Notes: generated by a model not told the origin, from the sequence alone. A stretch of 64,000 nt of DNA from Paludibacterium yongneupense DSM 18731 (GCF_000422925.1 NZ_AUGZ01000005.1:186001-250000), one strand, 5' to 3'. Shown: positions 1 through 7,723, counted from the first letter of the stretch. Made by a program: numbers and translations.

Positions 1-392
1 GGACGAGGTCGGCAGGAAACGCGCGTCGGCCCGCCCTTCCCCGCCCGCATGGCTCTCTCCCGCCCGATAGCGGTGCAGCGCTCCCGCGCGCCACCATTGC
101 CGCCGCAGCCCGGAAAATTCTTATCCTGCGGCATCAGCTGAAGCACTCGGCCTTTCTCTGGCACGGGCGCCGCCCGCGCGACACAGACGCATCGCGAACC
201 GGTCCTTGACGGTACGACCGATACGGCCCGGATCTGCCGACGAGGCATCCGGCCTCCCGCACCGGGGCGCCATTTGAGCAATGGCCGCTGCGTGCTTTAC
301 TTGCAATGGGTCGGATATACTGCGAGAAACCGTGCCGGGCGCTCATCCTGGCCCTCGCGCAGCGAGAGGGACGAACAAGAAAGGAGGTCTTC
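1..392. other. No supported gene
   Basis: GC-rich stretch before the first supported start. Open frames here on both strands have no ribosome binding site and give low-complexity Arg/Ala/Pro translations. It may hold the promoter of the small secreted protein that follows. Confidence 0.4.
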
Positions 393-653
393 GTGATCGG
401 CAGACAAACATCAATAGCGTGCTTGCTCGCCTCCGCGGCACTTCTGCTATCTTCGCCCAATGGGTGGGCCGCCGATGCCGGGCTCCCCCCACCCGACGCA
501 TCGATGTCATTGGAACCGCCGCTGCGCGCCGTCGCGACCGTTCCGCAAGCCGCCCAGAGCGATAGAATCCACGCGATCATCGCAAAATACGGGCTGAAGT
601 GCGCCAACCCGACTTGCCCGGTCTGCTACCCGCAGAATACCTCCTCTCCCTGA
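393..653 (+). CDS. Small secreted Cys-containing protein
   Basis: About 86 residues, function not recognised. The GTG start is chosen because a strong AAGGAGGT lies five bases upstream; a longer frame runs further 5' without support. Residues 7-28 form a hydrophobic signal segment ending in a likely signal peptidase I site (NGWAADA). The mature part is short and ends in a Cys cluster (KCANPTCPVCYP), which could bind a metal or form disulfides in the periplasm. It stands alone, with no co-directional neighbour for 700 bases. The signal peptide and ribosome site are visible; everything about role is unknown. Confidence 0.6.
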   Translation: MIGRQTSIACLLASAALLLSSPNGWAADAGLPPPDASMSLEPPLRAVATVPQAAQSDRIHAIIAKYGLKCANPTCPVCYPQNTSSP

Positions 654-1395
654 AATCACACTGAACGACGCGTCGTAAAGCAGAAACTCTGTACATGCCA
701 TGCATGGGCAGGCGCCCTCCGGCTCGGCCAAACCATGAGAATGCCGGTTGCACGAATATTCCGGTTTGACAATGACGTCGAATCACCTCTGAGCGCATAG
801 AAGTCGCCATGCGCGTCGACATTTCGCACACTGCGGGACAACTCGCTCCTTTTGCCTGTCTGAAATCCGAATCACGGCATACCGAATTCAGCAGCAAGTT
901 CAATCGCAATGGGCGGATTTTCTCCAACTGGCTGCGTTGCTTGAACTATCTACGCAATGTATGCGCTCACCACCGAAGCGCAATAGCGTCGATCAGACTC
1001 GGCTGCCGCGGTCGAGGCGCTGCCTCGAGCCTGGTTTTTCATGGCGTGCGAGCAGGCCCGTGCACGTTGCCCCATGCCTCTTTCTTCGGCTGGCCGGCGG
1101 GGCCCTTTTCTGCGTACAGACGGCAGCGATTATCGACCCGAATATTCCAAGGCGTGCACAGGAAAATTGCACGCCACACAGACTCCATCCGGCATGGAAG
1201 GCATGGCTAGCATTGAGAATACCCGCCATCCAGAACATCGACTTCGGCTTGTCCTGCAACTAGCTTCTATCCGTCCACACGTCTCCTGCGATAATGATTT
1301 TTTTGACTTCGTCATTGCCGGTTGACATTATTACCCATTAAAATTGCCATCAGTCTTAACATATTTAAACTAATTTAAGTAAAATTTAAAAACAC
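654..1395. other. Long intergenic region, no gene seen
   Basis: Several frames are open, but none has a convincing ribosome site or recognisable protein. Composition switches from GC-rich to AT-rich near 1320, just before the next gene, which suggests the edge of acquired DNA. The last 70 bases are rich in A and T and probably contain the promoter of the following gene. Confidence 0.4.
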
Positions 1396-1971
1396 ATGAC
1401 CATCGCCGTCCATATCAGACGCTGCATTGCAAGTTGCCTATTCATCTCGATGAGCTCGCCCGTTTTTTCATTTGACATCCCAACAGCCATCCAAGGATTT
1501 GAGATTGCCAATCAGGCGGAGCAAAAACGGCATACAGCCGATCAATATTTTTACAACCTTCGTCTAAAAATTGACTTTCCAAATGGCGCTCCTTTATTTT
1601 TCAGAGAATCCGCCATAAAAAAGGCGATGGTAGACAAGTTCAGTGAAGTTCCGAAAGAAAGCTTTTCCCTCGTTGGGCGCTATGAATTCACACCAGCCCA
1701 CGATATTACAGTCGACAACAAGAACTATAAGGAGACATGGGTCGCCCAAAGAAATCTTTCACTTAAAGATGGCCCCATGGCATGGGTCTACCGGTATCTG
1801 ATGTCGTGTGACGACAAGACCATCGCATCTGTAGGCGTGATGTATTTTCAAGACAACGCAATGACTGGCGAGCCCAGCAAGGTTTTTGACTCCATACTGG
1901 TATCGGAAGATAAGTACGGTTATGGGTGGAATGTTTACGACTACATTTGCAAAAACAGGACACCGATGTGA
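1396..1971 (+). CDS. Putative exported protein of unknown function
   Basis: A 191-residue protein I do not recognise. Residues 1-26 look like a signal peptide (basic start, then a hydrophobic run ending near PVFSFD). The mature part mixes aromatic and charged residues and has two Cys (MSCDD and YICKN) that could pair. Base composition is clearly more AT-rich than the core genes, suggesting horizontal acquisition. It lies 130 bases upstream of a lipoprotein gene on the same strand and may be cotranscribed with it. No strong ribosome site is visible at the start. Confidence 0.55.
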   Translation: MTIAVHIRRCIASCLFISMSSPVFSFDIPTAIQGFEIANQAEQKRHTADQYFYNLRLKIDFPNGAPLFFRESAIKKAMVDKFSEVPKESFSLVGRYEFTPAHDITVDNKNYKETWVAQRNLSLKDGPMAWVYRYLMSCDDKTIASVGVMYFQDNAMTGEPSKVFDSILVSEDKYGYGWNVYDYICKNRTPM

Positions 1972-2117
1972 ATTAAAAAAATGCTCGCAAACAAACACAA
2001 AGCACTTTTTACATGCATCGGGCACCCAAACCAGCAGCGCCCATTGCGACAAGCTAAATTGCTTTCAAATACGAATCGCTTTTATTTTAATAACCTATCA
2101 GGGGAATGAAATTTAAA

Positions 2118-2642
2118 ATGAAATACATGAAACTGCTTACTCTGCTGCCATCTGTTCTTGTCATTGGCTGTGCCGATCTAAGTACGCAATTCAAGGCCGC
2201 AGAAGAACCTGCCGATGGGCCGCGAGCCAGGATAAGGATTGTCGCGAATGCGCTCGTCAAAGCAGTCCCCGGGAAGAATTGCATCGACTACCATACGCCA
2301 GGTGCAGGCACGATCTTTGGCGGCATCGTCGGGAGCAGAGGGTATCGCGGCCGCTCTTTAAACATACCGAACGCGGAAAGCTTTGACGCCTCTTCGATGG
2401 GTGAAATGTACGCATCAGCCGGCAAGCCGATTGCACTTCAATTTTTGACTACGCCGGAAAGCAGATATAGCTGTGGAGTGGGAGTGACATTCACGCCAAA
2501 GGTTGACCATGACTATCAAGTAAAGATGATTCTGGATCCATCCCATATGGAATGCACGGCAGAAGTTCGCTCACTCTCGGACCCGAACGAGCACGTTGAC
2601 ATGCACCCCGTCGATTCCTGTACGAAACAGGGCAACCCATAA
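2118..2642 (+). CDS. Putative outer-membrane or periplasmic lipoprotein
   Basis: About 174 residues. A lipobox (VIGC, about 15 residues from the chosen start) follows a short hydrophobic segment, so the protein is probably lipid-anchored after signal peptidase II cleavage. Of three in-frame ATGs I prefer 2118, because GGGGAA at 2101-2106 is spaced properly for it; 2106 is too close and 2127 is possible. The mature part contains a Gly-rich stretch and three Cys residues. No family recognised. It is the second gene of an AT-rich pair. Confidence 0.6.
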   Translation: MKYMKLLTLLPSVLVIGCADLSTQFKAAEEPADGPRARIRIVANALVKAVPGKNCIDYHTPGAGTIFGGIVGSRGYRGRSLNIPNAESFDASSMGEMYASAGKPIALQFLTTPESRYSCGVGVTFTPKVDHDYQVKMILDPSHMECTAEVRSLSDPNEHVDMHPVDSCTKQGNP

Positions 2643-2879
2643 GCCTGCAATCTGATCTTGACCTGCCAGGACATTCCCGACGTCATGTGGAGCCTTCGGG
2701 AAAATCGAAGACGGACTCCAGGACAGTGGGGACCGCTAAGACCCGGCAGGTCACATTACCATTCCACGGTATTTCGACAAAAATCAGCTCGGCGCATTCG
2801 GTGCAATGAAGGATTCTACAACGCCTCATGCAAGAATGAACAAGAGCCGCTTCTGAAGGCGGATACAATTGAGGTCGAT

Positions 2880-3167
2880 ATGTTTCACAAGCTACGCAAT
2901 TTGGGAAAGTCGTCATCGAAGATGCTTCATTCAGCAGGAATACATTCTGAGGGACAACTGCGTGCCATGGGTAGCGTTGCCGCGTACCTTGCCGTAAAAA
3001 AAACCGGCGGTTCGCCCAGCCTGAACCTGCTTTGGGCTATCGAAGGCGCGTTGACAGATCGTGACTGGAAAGAAGTGTCGAGAAACGAACGCACCTCACT
3101 GCTTTTTCAACTTGACGACAATGAACGGCGCGAAAATGAGTCAGACAATCTAAGTGGTCGTGTTTAG
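2880..3167 (+). CDS. TfoX C-terminal domain protein
   Basis: About 95 residues matching the TfoX C-terminal domain: the pattern LRNLGKSSSKML, then GQLRAMGSVAAYL, then LNLLWAIEGALTDRDW is the family core. In TfoX/Sxy competence regulators this helical domain follows an N-terminal domain that is absent here; stand-alone copies are common and their role is not settled. The ATG at 2880 is chosen because GAGGT lies just upstream and homology begins there. An open frame extends 5' to 2658, but its sequence is not protein-like. The stop overlaps the start of the next gene. Confidence 0.75.
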   Translation: MFHKLRNLGKSSSKMLHSAGIHSEGQLRAMGSVAAYLAVKKTGGSPSLNLLWAIEGALTDRDWKEVSRNERTSLLFQLDDNERRENESDNLSGRV

Positions 3168-3429
3168 AGCCAAGGCCGATGCAAGTTCAGAGAGGCTTCA
3201 AGCAGCAGCATTGGCAATCACTCCCATTCTGGCCGGGTTACCGGGGTTTATTTCACGGGAATTCGGCGCTTCCGGGGATGGACAATTCATTGATATCGTG
3301 CACTGGAGAGACCTGTTTTCAGCCAGGCAAGCAGCAGAAAAAGTCATGGGTATTCCTGCATGCCGCGAGTTTTTTGCCCTGATCGAAGAGAGTCAGACAC
3401 AGCTTATGCACTTCAATAAAATTGGCTGA
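3154..3429 (+). CDS. Small ABM-like (dimeric alpha-beta barrel) protein
   Basis: A 91-residue protein beginning at GTG inside the end of the TfoX-domain gene, so the two are probably translationally coupled. The pattern of a first strand (MVVFRAKA), a helix, LAGLPGFISREFG and IDIVHWRDLFSARQAAEKV is typical of the antibiotic-biosynthesis-monooxygenase fold used by small heme- or quinone-modifying enzymes and by stress proteins. No catalytic residues can be assigned. Family placement is by pattern memory. Confidence 0.6.
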   Translation: MVVFRAKADASSERLQAAALAITPILAGLPGFISREFGASGDGQFIDIVHWRDLFSARQAAEKVMGIPACREFFALIEESQTQLMHFNKIG

Positions 3430-3540
3430 AACCAGCTTCTCTTCTCTCCGCACGGAAGACTGCCCGGCGGTATCGGGCTGTGCGCTCTGTAAATAAAGGA
3501 AGGGCTTATGAGTGTCAACGATATCCGTGCCAGCCGTCTT

Positions 3541-4065
3541 CTAGCCGAATAGCGATTCGAGGTCTTTGGAAACCGAGTGTTGCAATCGCCAGCCCTCCTT
3601 CGCCACGTTGACCTGCAAGGCCACCCGCGCCACGTCCAGAATATCCTTGCTCAGCGTATAGCTGCCCTTGCCCTGCAGCCATACCAGCACGTCCGCCAGA
3701 TGCCAGATCGACGCGCTGCCTTCGTGTACCGGCGCCGGGAAGCTACCCGGATAGGCCAGCATCAGCTTGCGCATGTTCTGCCGCGACACGCCCACGATGT
3801 GAGCCACGTCGGTCAGCCCGACCAGATCCGGTGTAACCTCGATGAGCCTGGCCGACGGCGCGGCGCGGCGCACGTCGGAGAGCGCGCTGCGCACGGCTTC
3901 ATCCGCATCGTTCGCTTCACGGGTAAACTCCAGCGCCAGCCGCCCCGGCTGCCCAATGCCGGCCAGGGCATCGTCGCAGCCAGCCGCGCCAAGGCGTTCG
4001 ACCAGCGCCTCCATGTCGCGATCTGCGTCGGTGAGCTGGTACTTCAGGGTGAAGGTGTATTCCAT
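3541..4065 (-). CDS. HTH DNA-binding protein, partner of HicA-like ORF
   Basis: About 174 residues. The start follows AGAGGAG with good spacing, and the gene begins five bases after the upstream ORF ends, so they form one transcript. Residues 1-85 look like an alpha/beta domain (strands such as YTFTLKYQL and RLALEFTRE with helices). Residues 90-130 hold a helix-turn-helix of the AlpA/MerR-like type (LTDVAHIVGVSRQNMRKLM), followed by a short wing-like segment (SIWHLADVLVWL). The layout, an N-terminal HicB-like half plus a DNA-binding half, suggests an antitoxin that represses its own promoter. This role is inference; no named family is certain. Confidence 0.65.
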   Translation of the reverse strand: MEYTFTLKYQLTDADRDMEALVERLGAAGCDDALAGIGQPGRLALEFTREANDADEAVRSALSDVRRAAPSARLIEVTPDLVGLTDVAHIVGVSRQNMRKLMLAYPGSFPAPVHEGSASIWHLADVLVWLQGKGSYTLSKDILDVARVALQVNVAKEGWRLQHSVSKDLESLFG

Positions 4066-4069
4066 CTTG

Positions 4070-4345
4070 CTACTCCTCTGTGGCGCCTTCAGCCTCGCGC
4101 GGCTTGAGATGCGTCGTACAGTTGTCCACGACGCGGCGCAAGGCGCGGGCGTGGTTGCCGGGGTTCTTCGGCGTGCTCCATACGCTGGCGATGCAGAACT
4201 CGCCGCAGCGACACTCCTCATCGTTGTACGGGCAATACATCCGTCCCCAGGCATGGCTGCCGCCGATTTCGACACGCCAGCCATGCCTTTCGGCGTGCCT
4301 GAGGGCGTCCTCTACCTATTTCTTCGGATGGGCGGAACGTGCCAT
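4070..4345 (-). pseudogene. HicA-like small protein gene with early amber codon
   Basis: The frame starts at an ATG with GGAG seven bases upstream and reads MARSAHPKK. It then meets TAG at 4316-4318 and continues open for about 80 codons to a stop beside the next gene. The downstream part has a Gly-Ser-His element (EIGGSHAWGRM), a Cys motif (DEECRCGEFC) and a C-terminal helix after STPKNPGNHARALRRVV. This resembles the HicA toxin layout (GSH strand, then a PGxxL-like helix). The start, ribosome site and reading frame look intact apart from the one codon, so a single substitution (for example GAG or CAG to TAG) is the simplest explanation. The HicA resemblance is inference. Confidence 0.6.
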
Positions 4346-4356
4346 CTGCGGGCTCC

Positions 4357-4398
4357 AGTATGCGCAGGGCAGGATTGGTTGTCAATTGACAACCAATC
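4357..4398 (-). promoter_or_regulatory. Promoter with 26-bp perfect palindrome (operator candidate)
   Basis: Positions 4373-4398 form a perfect 26-bp palindrome centred on AATT; each half is GATTGGTTGTCAA or its complement. On the minus strand its right half contains TTGACA (4380-4385), followed by a 17-base spacer and CATACT (4357-4362), a good sigma-70 promoter. An operator overlapping the -35 box upstream of the cassette fits autorepression by the HTH partner. The -10 box sits next to the ribosome site, so the leader would be very short. Confidence 0.6.
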
Positions 4399-4399
4399 A

Positions 4400-4830
4400 C
4401 CCTTCCCCAACGTTCTGCCCCTGAGGCCGCCTCCACCCCGTCTTGTTCGCTCCCCTGACAGTCGACGGGCACAACCGCGGCGTTGGCGCCACTTCGGTCG
4501 CGGACCAGTCGCAACACCTTGACCCGTGTGCAGTGCCGCAGGCACTCCTCCAGGACGCTGCGCCGGAGATTGCGCCGCCGCCGTGGCCGACGTGGTCGCC
4601 TCGGCCTCAGCGACTTGCCGCTCTTCCAGCTCCAATTGCAGTTGGTCGATCTGGCGCTCCAGTTTCTCGGAGCGGCGGCCGAACAGCATGCGGCGCAGTT
4701 TGGCGATCAACAGCTTGAGGCGATCGATTTCCTGCGCGCGGGTCGACACGTCGGCCTGCCGCTGCTGGATCAGCGCTTTGAGGGCCGCGATATCGTTGGG
4801 AAGAGAGGCCGTGGTCAGCATGCCTGGCAT
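4400..4830 (-). pseudogene. tnpC: Truncated IS66 tnpC transposase
   Basis: Starts at MPGMLTTAS and carries the IS66 transposase leader: a coiled-coil-like stretch with IDRLKLLIAKLRRMLFGRRSEKLE and the following QLELEE segment. After about 75-85 residues the similarity is lost and the frame degenerates. The zinc-finger region and the DDE catalytic domain (the rest of a protein of about 500 residues) are missing, so this copy cannot supply transposase. The exact break is not visible. Confidence 0.65.
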
Positions 4831-5174
4831 GCTGCCGCCGTAGGCGCCCACGTGCGCTGTGGACGACGCCAATCGATACCTTCGAGCAGCATGGCTAACT
4901 GCGCGGCCGTCAGGTAAACGGCGCCGTTCTCGGAGGCCGGCCAGACGACACGACCATACTCCAGCCGTTTGGCAAACAAACACAGCCCATCGCCGGACCA
5001 CCACAGGACTTTGAGACGGTCCCCACGGCGGCCACGAAACACGAACACATGGGCGGAGAACGGGTTCTGTTGCAACGCGCTATGTACGATAGCGGCCAAC
5101 CCATCGAAGCCGCGCCGCATGTCGGTATGGCCGGCGACCAACCAGACCTGGGTTCCGGCCGGCAGACTCAACAT
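4815..5174 (-). CDS. tnpB: IS66 family accessory protein TnpB
   Basis: 119 residues, full length for the IS66 Orf2 family. Signature stretches are present: VAGHTDMRRGFDGLA near the N-terminus, FVFRGRRGDRLKVLWW in the middle and LYLTAAQ-like near the end. The protein is needed for IS66 transposition but its biochemical role is unclear. Its start overlaps the end of tnpA, as usual in this family, and its end overlaps the tnpC start. Confidence 0.9.
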   Translation of the reverse strand: MLSLPAGTQVWLVAGHTDMRRGFDGLAAIVHSALQQNPFSAHVFVFRGRRGDRLKVLWWSGDGLCLFAKRLEYGRVVWPASENGAVYLTAAQLAMLLEGIDWRRPQRTWAPTAAACQAC

Positions 5175-5536
5175 CCGCCGAGTGCCTCGATCAGCCAGAG
5201 CACGGTGTCGCGGTCCGGTCGGCCCTCGATGCGCAGACGGCCTTTGGGCAGGATGAGTTCGAGCGACGCGGCGCTCGTCAGCGCCGCCGCCGGTTCCTGC
5301 ACCACGTGGATCGGAAACAGTGCGCCGGTCTCGCCGGCCCCGAAGGAGCCCAGTTTGCCTTGACGATATTGGTGACGCCAGTTGAAGAGCTGGTTGGCGT
5401 TTAGCCCGTTCTCGCGAACCACGCGGGCAATCGAGGCGCCGGGTGCTAAGCTGGCCAGCACGATGCAGCGCTTGAAGTCGAGCGGGTAACGGCGGCGCCG
5501 GGACGGCGCCCCATCGATAACGGAAATCTCGTTCAC
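5168..5536 (-). CDS. tnpA: IS66 family TnpA, HTH protein
   Basis: 122 residues. It contains a helix-turn-helix (FKRCIVLASLAPGASIARVVRENGLNANQLFNWRHQY) at about 22-58 typical of IS66 OrfA and related IS3 OrfA proteins, which bind element ends. The C-terminal part (LELILPKGRLRIEG, then TVLWLIEAL) matches the same family. First gene of the element, overlapping tnpB by a few bases. Confidence 0.9.
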   Translation of the reverse strand: MNEISVIDGAPSRRRRYPLDFKRCIVLASLAPGASIARVVRENGLNANQLFNWRHQYRQGKLGSFGAGETGALFPIHVVQEPAAALTSAASLELILPKGRLRIEGRPDRDTVLWLIEALGGC

Positions 5537-5544
5537 GATCTTAA

Positions 5545-5571
5545 GTGTCCATCTCGCAGTTAGATGGACAC
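5545..5571. repeat. Inverted repeat upstream of IS66 tnpA
   Basis: Perfect 10-bp inverted repeat GTGTCCATCT with a 7-base loop, just upstream of the tnpA start on the minus strand. It may be part of the element's terminus or leader. No poly-T run follows, so it is not a simple terminator. Confidence 0.5.
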
Positions 5572-5581
5572 CTATTGTTAC

Positions 5582-5955
5582 CGACTTACGTAAGATTGCT
5601 AGACGGTGCTGACCGGGTGCTTACGATCGAGAGGAGCCGTGTTGTCGATGATTCTATGCGGAGCTCCTTGGCGCATCAACGCCGGATGGGTCCCCTGTGA
5701 TCCTTTCGGCCTGATGCACACAGCCCGCCCCGCCTTCTGCTACCTTCCGCCCCCCATCTGCAGCGCTTACTGCAAAGCGTGTTGCTGGAGATGGAGTGTT
5801 TGGCAAAAACGTTGCGACGGTCGCGCCGACTCGGCATCCCGATGACAACACGCTTAAACGGCATCCCACTTTTGACCGATGGCATCCGCGCCTCGGCGGA
5901 AGCAGCACGCGGAGAAACGCCCGGGCGTGGGGTGCTGCGCTGAATCCAGCCGTCT
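5582..5955. other. Intergenic region between IS66 remnant and ParE gene
   Basis: No convincing gene. Frames on both strands lack ribosome sites and give Cys/Trp/Arg-rich translations. The segment could be leftover DNA of another decayed insertion, but nothing is recognised. Confidence 0.35.
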
Positions 5956-6276
5956 TTACCGGCTTAACAAGCGTTTCTCAAGCAGCGAGGGATAGTCCTG
6001 CCGATGTCCTGCGATCAGGTAGACGTAGGTATCGCCGGCTATCCGGCGATAGACCAATTTGTGGTGTGAGGTATACACGTTCTGGTAGTCCAGGATGCCG
6101 AGCGCAGCCAACTCCCGAACCGGCATTCCACTGAAAGCACCGGTATCGATGTTTTCCAGCTTTTCAAAGATTTCATCTTCGGCTTTTAGCCACGCGGCCT
6201 CGCTCCAGGTGTCGAGCATGTAGTCCTGCAGTGCAAGCAAGTCGGCCTGGGCATCGGGGAGAATGAGGAGCGCCAT
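5956..6276 (-). CDS. ParE/RelE family toxin
   Basis: 106 residues with the ParE/RelE fold signature: ILPDAQADLLALQDYM at the start, then a C-terminal VYTSHHKLVYRRIAGDTYVYLIAGHRQD strand region. ParE poisons DNA gyrase and RelE cleaves mRNA; the sequence resembles the ParE side more, but the target cannot be decided. Its ATG overlaps the antitoxin stop (TAATG), so translation is coupled. It appears full length. Confidence 0.88.
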   Translation of the reverse strand: MALLILPDAQADLLALQDYMLDTWSEAAWLKAEDEIFEKLENIDTGAFSGMPVRELAALGILDYQNVYTSHHKLVYRRIAGDTYVYLIAGHRQDYPSLLEKRLLSR

Positions 6277-6554
6277 TATTTGCGGCTTTGCCGGGCCGCC
6301 TGCAACCGGGCCCGCGATTCGGCGGCGGATATGGCCTTCCCTTGAGCGCGGTCCTTCTCGCCCAGGGCAAGAATTTTCAGGGCGGCAATGAGCGCTTCCT
6401 TTTCCTGAAACTGTCTGACGCCCTCGATCACCATGCTGGCTTCGCCATTCTGGGTGATAACGAACGGAGTGCCATTCTTTTCCAGCTCTTCAGAAATCTG
6501 CGCCGCATGGCTCTTCAGGTAGGAAATGGACTTGATGTTGGCAAGGGATGACAT
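6276..6554 (-). CDS. Phd/YefM family antitoxin
   Basis: 92 residues starting MSSLANIKSIS with GAGGAA upstream; an open extension further 5' is unsupported. The Phd-like N-terminal DNA-binding fold is recognisable (SYLKSHAAQISEELEKNGTP, then FVITQNGEASMVIEG). The C-terminal charged helix would wrap the toxin. First gene of the toxin-antitoxin pair. A 10-bp palindrome upstream is a candidate autoregulatory operator. Confidence 0.9.
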   Translation of the reverse strand: MSSLANIKSISYLKSHAAQISEELEKNGTPFVITQNGEASMVIEGVRQFQEKEALIAALKILALGEKDRAQGKAISAAESRARLQAARQSRK

Positions 6555-6579
6555 CGCGGCTTCCTCGGGTTTATTGGGT

Positions 6580-6589
6580 CTAAATTTAG
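6580..6589. promoter_or_regulatory. Candidate Phd operator palindrome
   Basis: CTAAATTTAG, a perfect 10-bp palindrome about 26 bases upstream of the antitoxin start, inside an AT-rich patch. Phd-family antitoxins bind short palindromes in this position; the assignment is by position only. Confidence 0.4.
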
Positions 6590-6830
6590 CACCAAATTCA
6601 GTCTTCGCCAACAGTCGACGATATCCTGACGGGTGGGTACCCGGCGCGACCCTCCTTCTGCTGCCAGGTCGACAGAGAGCACGCGTACTCGCGCAGGGGC
6701 CGACCATGAGTCGGAACAGCATAACGCAAGGCAAGCGTGGTCACAGCGACCGCGGGTCCATTGCGCCTTCAGGCAAAGATACCGTCACGCGAGCGGCACT
6801 GCAGGGGTGGCTCGTGACCGCTCGCGCCAA

Positions 6831-6869
6831 CGAAAAAGCCCCGTAAACCTAGCATTTCCGGGGCTTTCG
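6831..6869 (-). terminator. Rho-independent terminator, probably the displaced ssrA terminator
   Basis: Stem AAAGCCCCG (6835-6843) pairs with CGGGGCTTT (6859-6867). On the minus strand the stem is followed by a run of five T. No minus-strand gene lies directly upstream here except the island. Because a duplicate of the tmRNA 3' end lies at 6910-6921, this is best read as the original ssrA terminator, now about 4.8 kb away from the gene. Confidence 0.65.
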
Positions 6870-6909
6870 CGGTTTACTGCCGTTTCGCGCTAGCGCGTGA
6901 AACCGTGTG

Positions 6910-6921
6910 GTGGTGGAGGCG
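6910..6921. repeat. attL-like duplicate of tmRNA 3' end
   Basis: GTGGTGGAGGCG, identical over 12 bases to 11721-11732, where the minus strand reads the CCA-terminated 3' end of tmRNA. The two copies are direct repeats flanking the island, as expected for integrase-mediated insertion into ssrA. Confidence 0.7.
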
Positions 6922-7438
6922 ACTATCACATCCAGGCTTGAGAGCCGCGCAGATACAGGGCACGCACGTCGACAGGCCGTTCAGATACCATCAAAATCAT
7001 CGCAAAAAGCTATTGCAACGGGCTGAAAGCCTTGTAAATAAAGGGTTCCAAGATGATAGCAAAACGCAGCCACTCGGAAGTAGTATTTTGTTCTCGGCTG
7101 AGCCTTGGCAAGAGAACGAACAAAAATTCAAACGACATATGATATATGTCAAAAATACAAAAAACATCATTGGTAAGATATATATCATGTATTTTGCAAT
7201 CATATTTGGTAACTCGTGTACCTCATATTTTCATTTGACATGAAAAGGTGTGGTGCATTTAAAACACGTTATTTATTCAACATAAAATATAGGGTTTCGG
7301 ACCCTATTCTTCAAACCGACACTTTATTGATACTGGCACGTCAATACTTACCCGGGGCGGCTTGCGACAAAGTTCAGCACGAAACTCCACCCATCATATA
7401 TCACAAGCAATAAACAACTCTCAACAAATGGTGGCATT
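6922..7438. other. AT-rich island segment without a clear gene
   Basis: Open frames exist but none has a ribosome site or convincing protein. The segment includes AT-rich inverted repeats, for example 7134-7150 (GACATAT, 3-base gap, ATATGTC) and GATATATATC at 7177-7186. These may be regulatory sites or H-NS-type silencing targets upstream of the lipoprotein gene. Confidence 0.4.
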
Positions 7439-7723
7439 GTGAATAAATTACTCAAAATATCATTAATAAGCATTACCGTATTGCACATCACTGGCTGCGC
7501 CGCCATTATTTCAGGAACAATGAATTCCAACATAACTCCTGAAGTCGCACTAGAGAAAACTGCCGACTACTTTGGTGTCGAGCAAAATAAAATTAAAATA
7601 TACAATTTCAACAAAGGCACACTAGCTACTACATATAAAGTAAAGTACAGCAAAAAAATATACAACTGCCAAATATACTATGGGTCTGTCAAGTGCACAA
7701 TTCCTGGCGCAGAAACAATATAA
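7439..7723 (+). CDS. Small putative lipoprotein
   Basis: 94 residues starting at GTG. A signal peptide with lipobox ITGC (Cys at about 20) predicts a lipid-anchored envelope protein. The mature part is Lys/Asn/Tyr-rich and contains two further Cys (YNCQIYY and VKCTI) that could form a disulfide. AT-rich codon use marks it as foreign. No family is recognised and the ribosome site is weak. It is the first gene of the island. Confidence 0.5.
   Translation: MNKLLKISLISITVLHITGCAAIISGTMNSNITPEVALEKTADYFGVEQNKIKIYNFNKGTLATTYKVKYSKKIYNCQIYYGSVKCTIPGAETI

Larger units (their letters stand above)
4400..5581 (-). mobile_element. IS66-family element, remnant
   Basis: Contains the three IS66 genes in order on the minus strand: tnpA and tnpB are intact, but only the first part of tnpC remains. 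Intact IS66 elements are about 2.5 kb, so roughly half is missing. Terminal repeats could not be identified with confidence, so both borders are approximate. The left border lies next to the palindromic promoter of the HicA-like cassette. Confidence 0.7.

Noticed and set aside
809-1325. Several open frames of 90-130 codons on the plus strand
   Set aside because: No ribosome sites, mutually overlapping, and translations lack protein-like patterns.
3508-3552. A 14-codon frame after a good ribosome site (MSVNDIRASRLLAE)
   Set aside because: Too short to support, and it overlaps the end of the HTH gene on the other strand. It may be the cut-off start of a gene lost when the cassette arrived.
5606-5908. 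Open frames between the IS66 remnant and the ParE gene
   Set aside because: Cys/Trp/Arg-rich translations without start signals; probably decayed insertion DNA.
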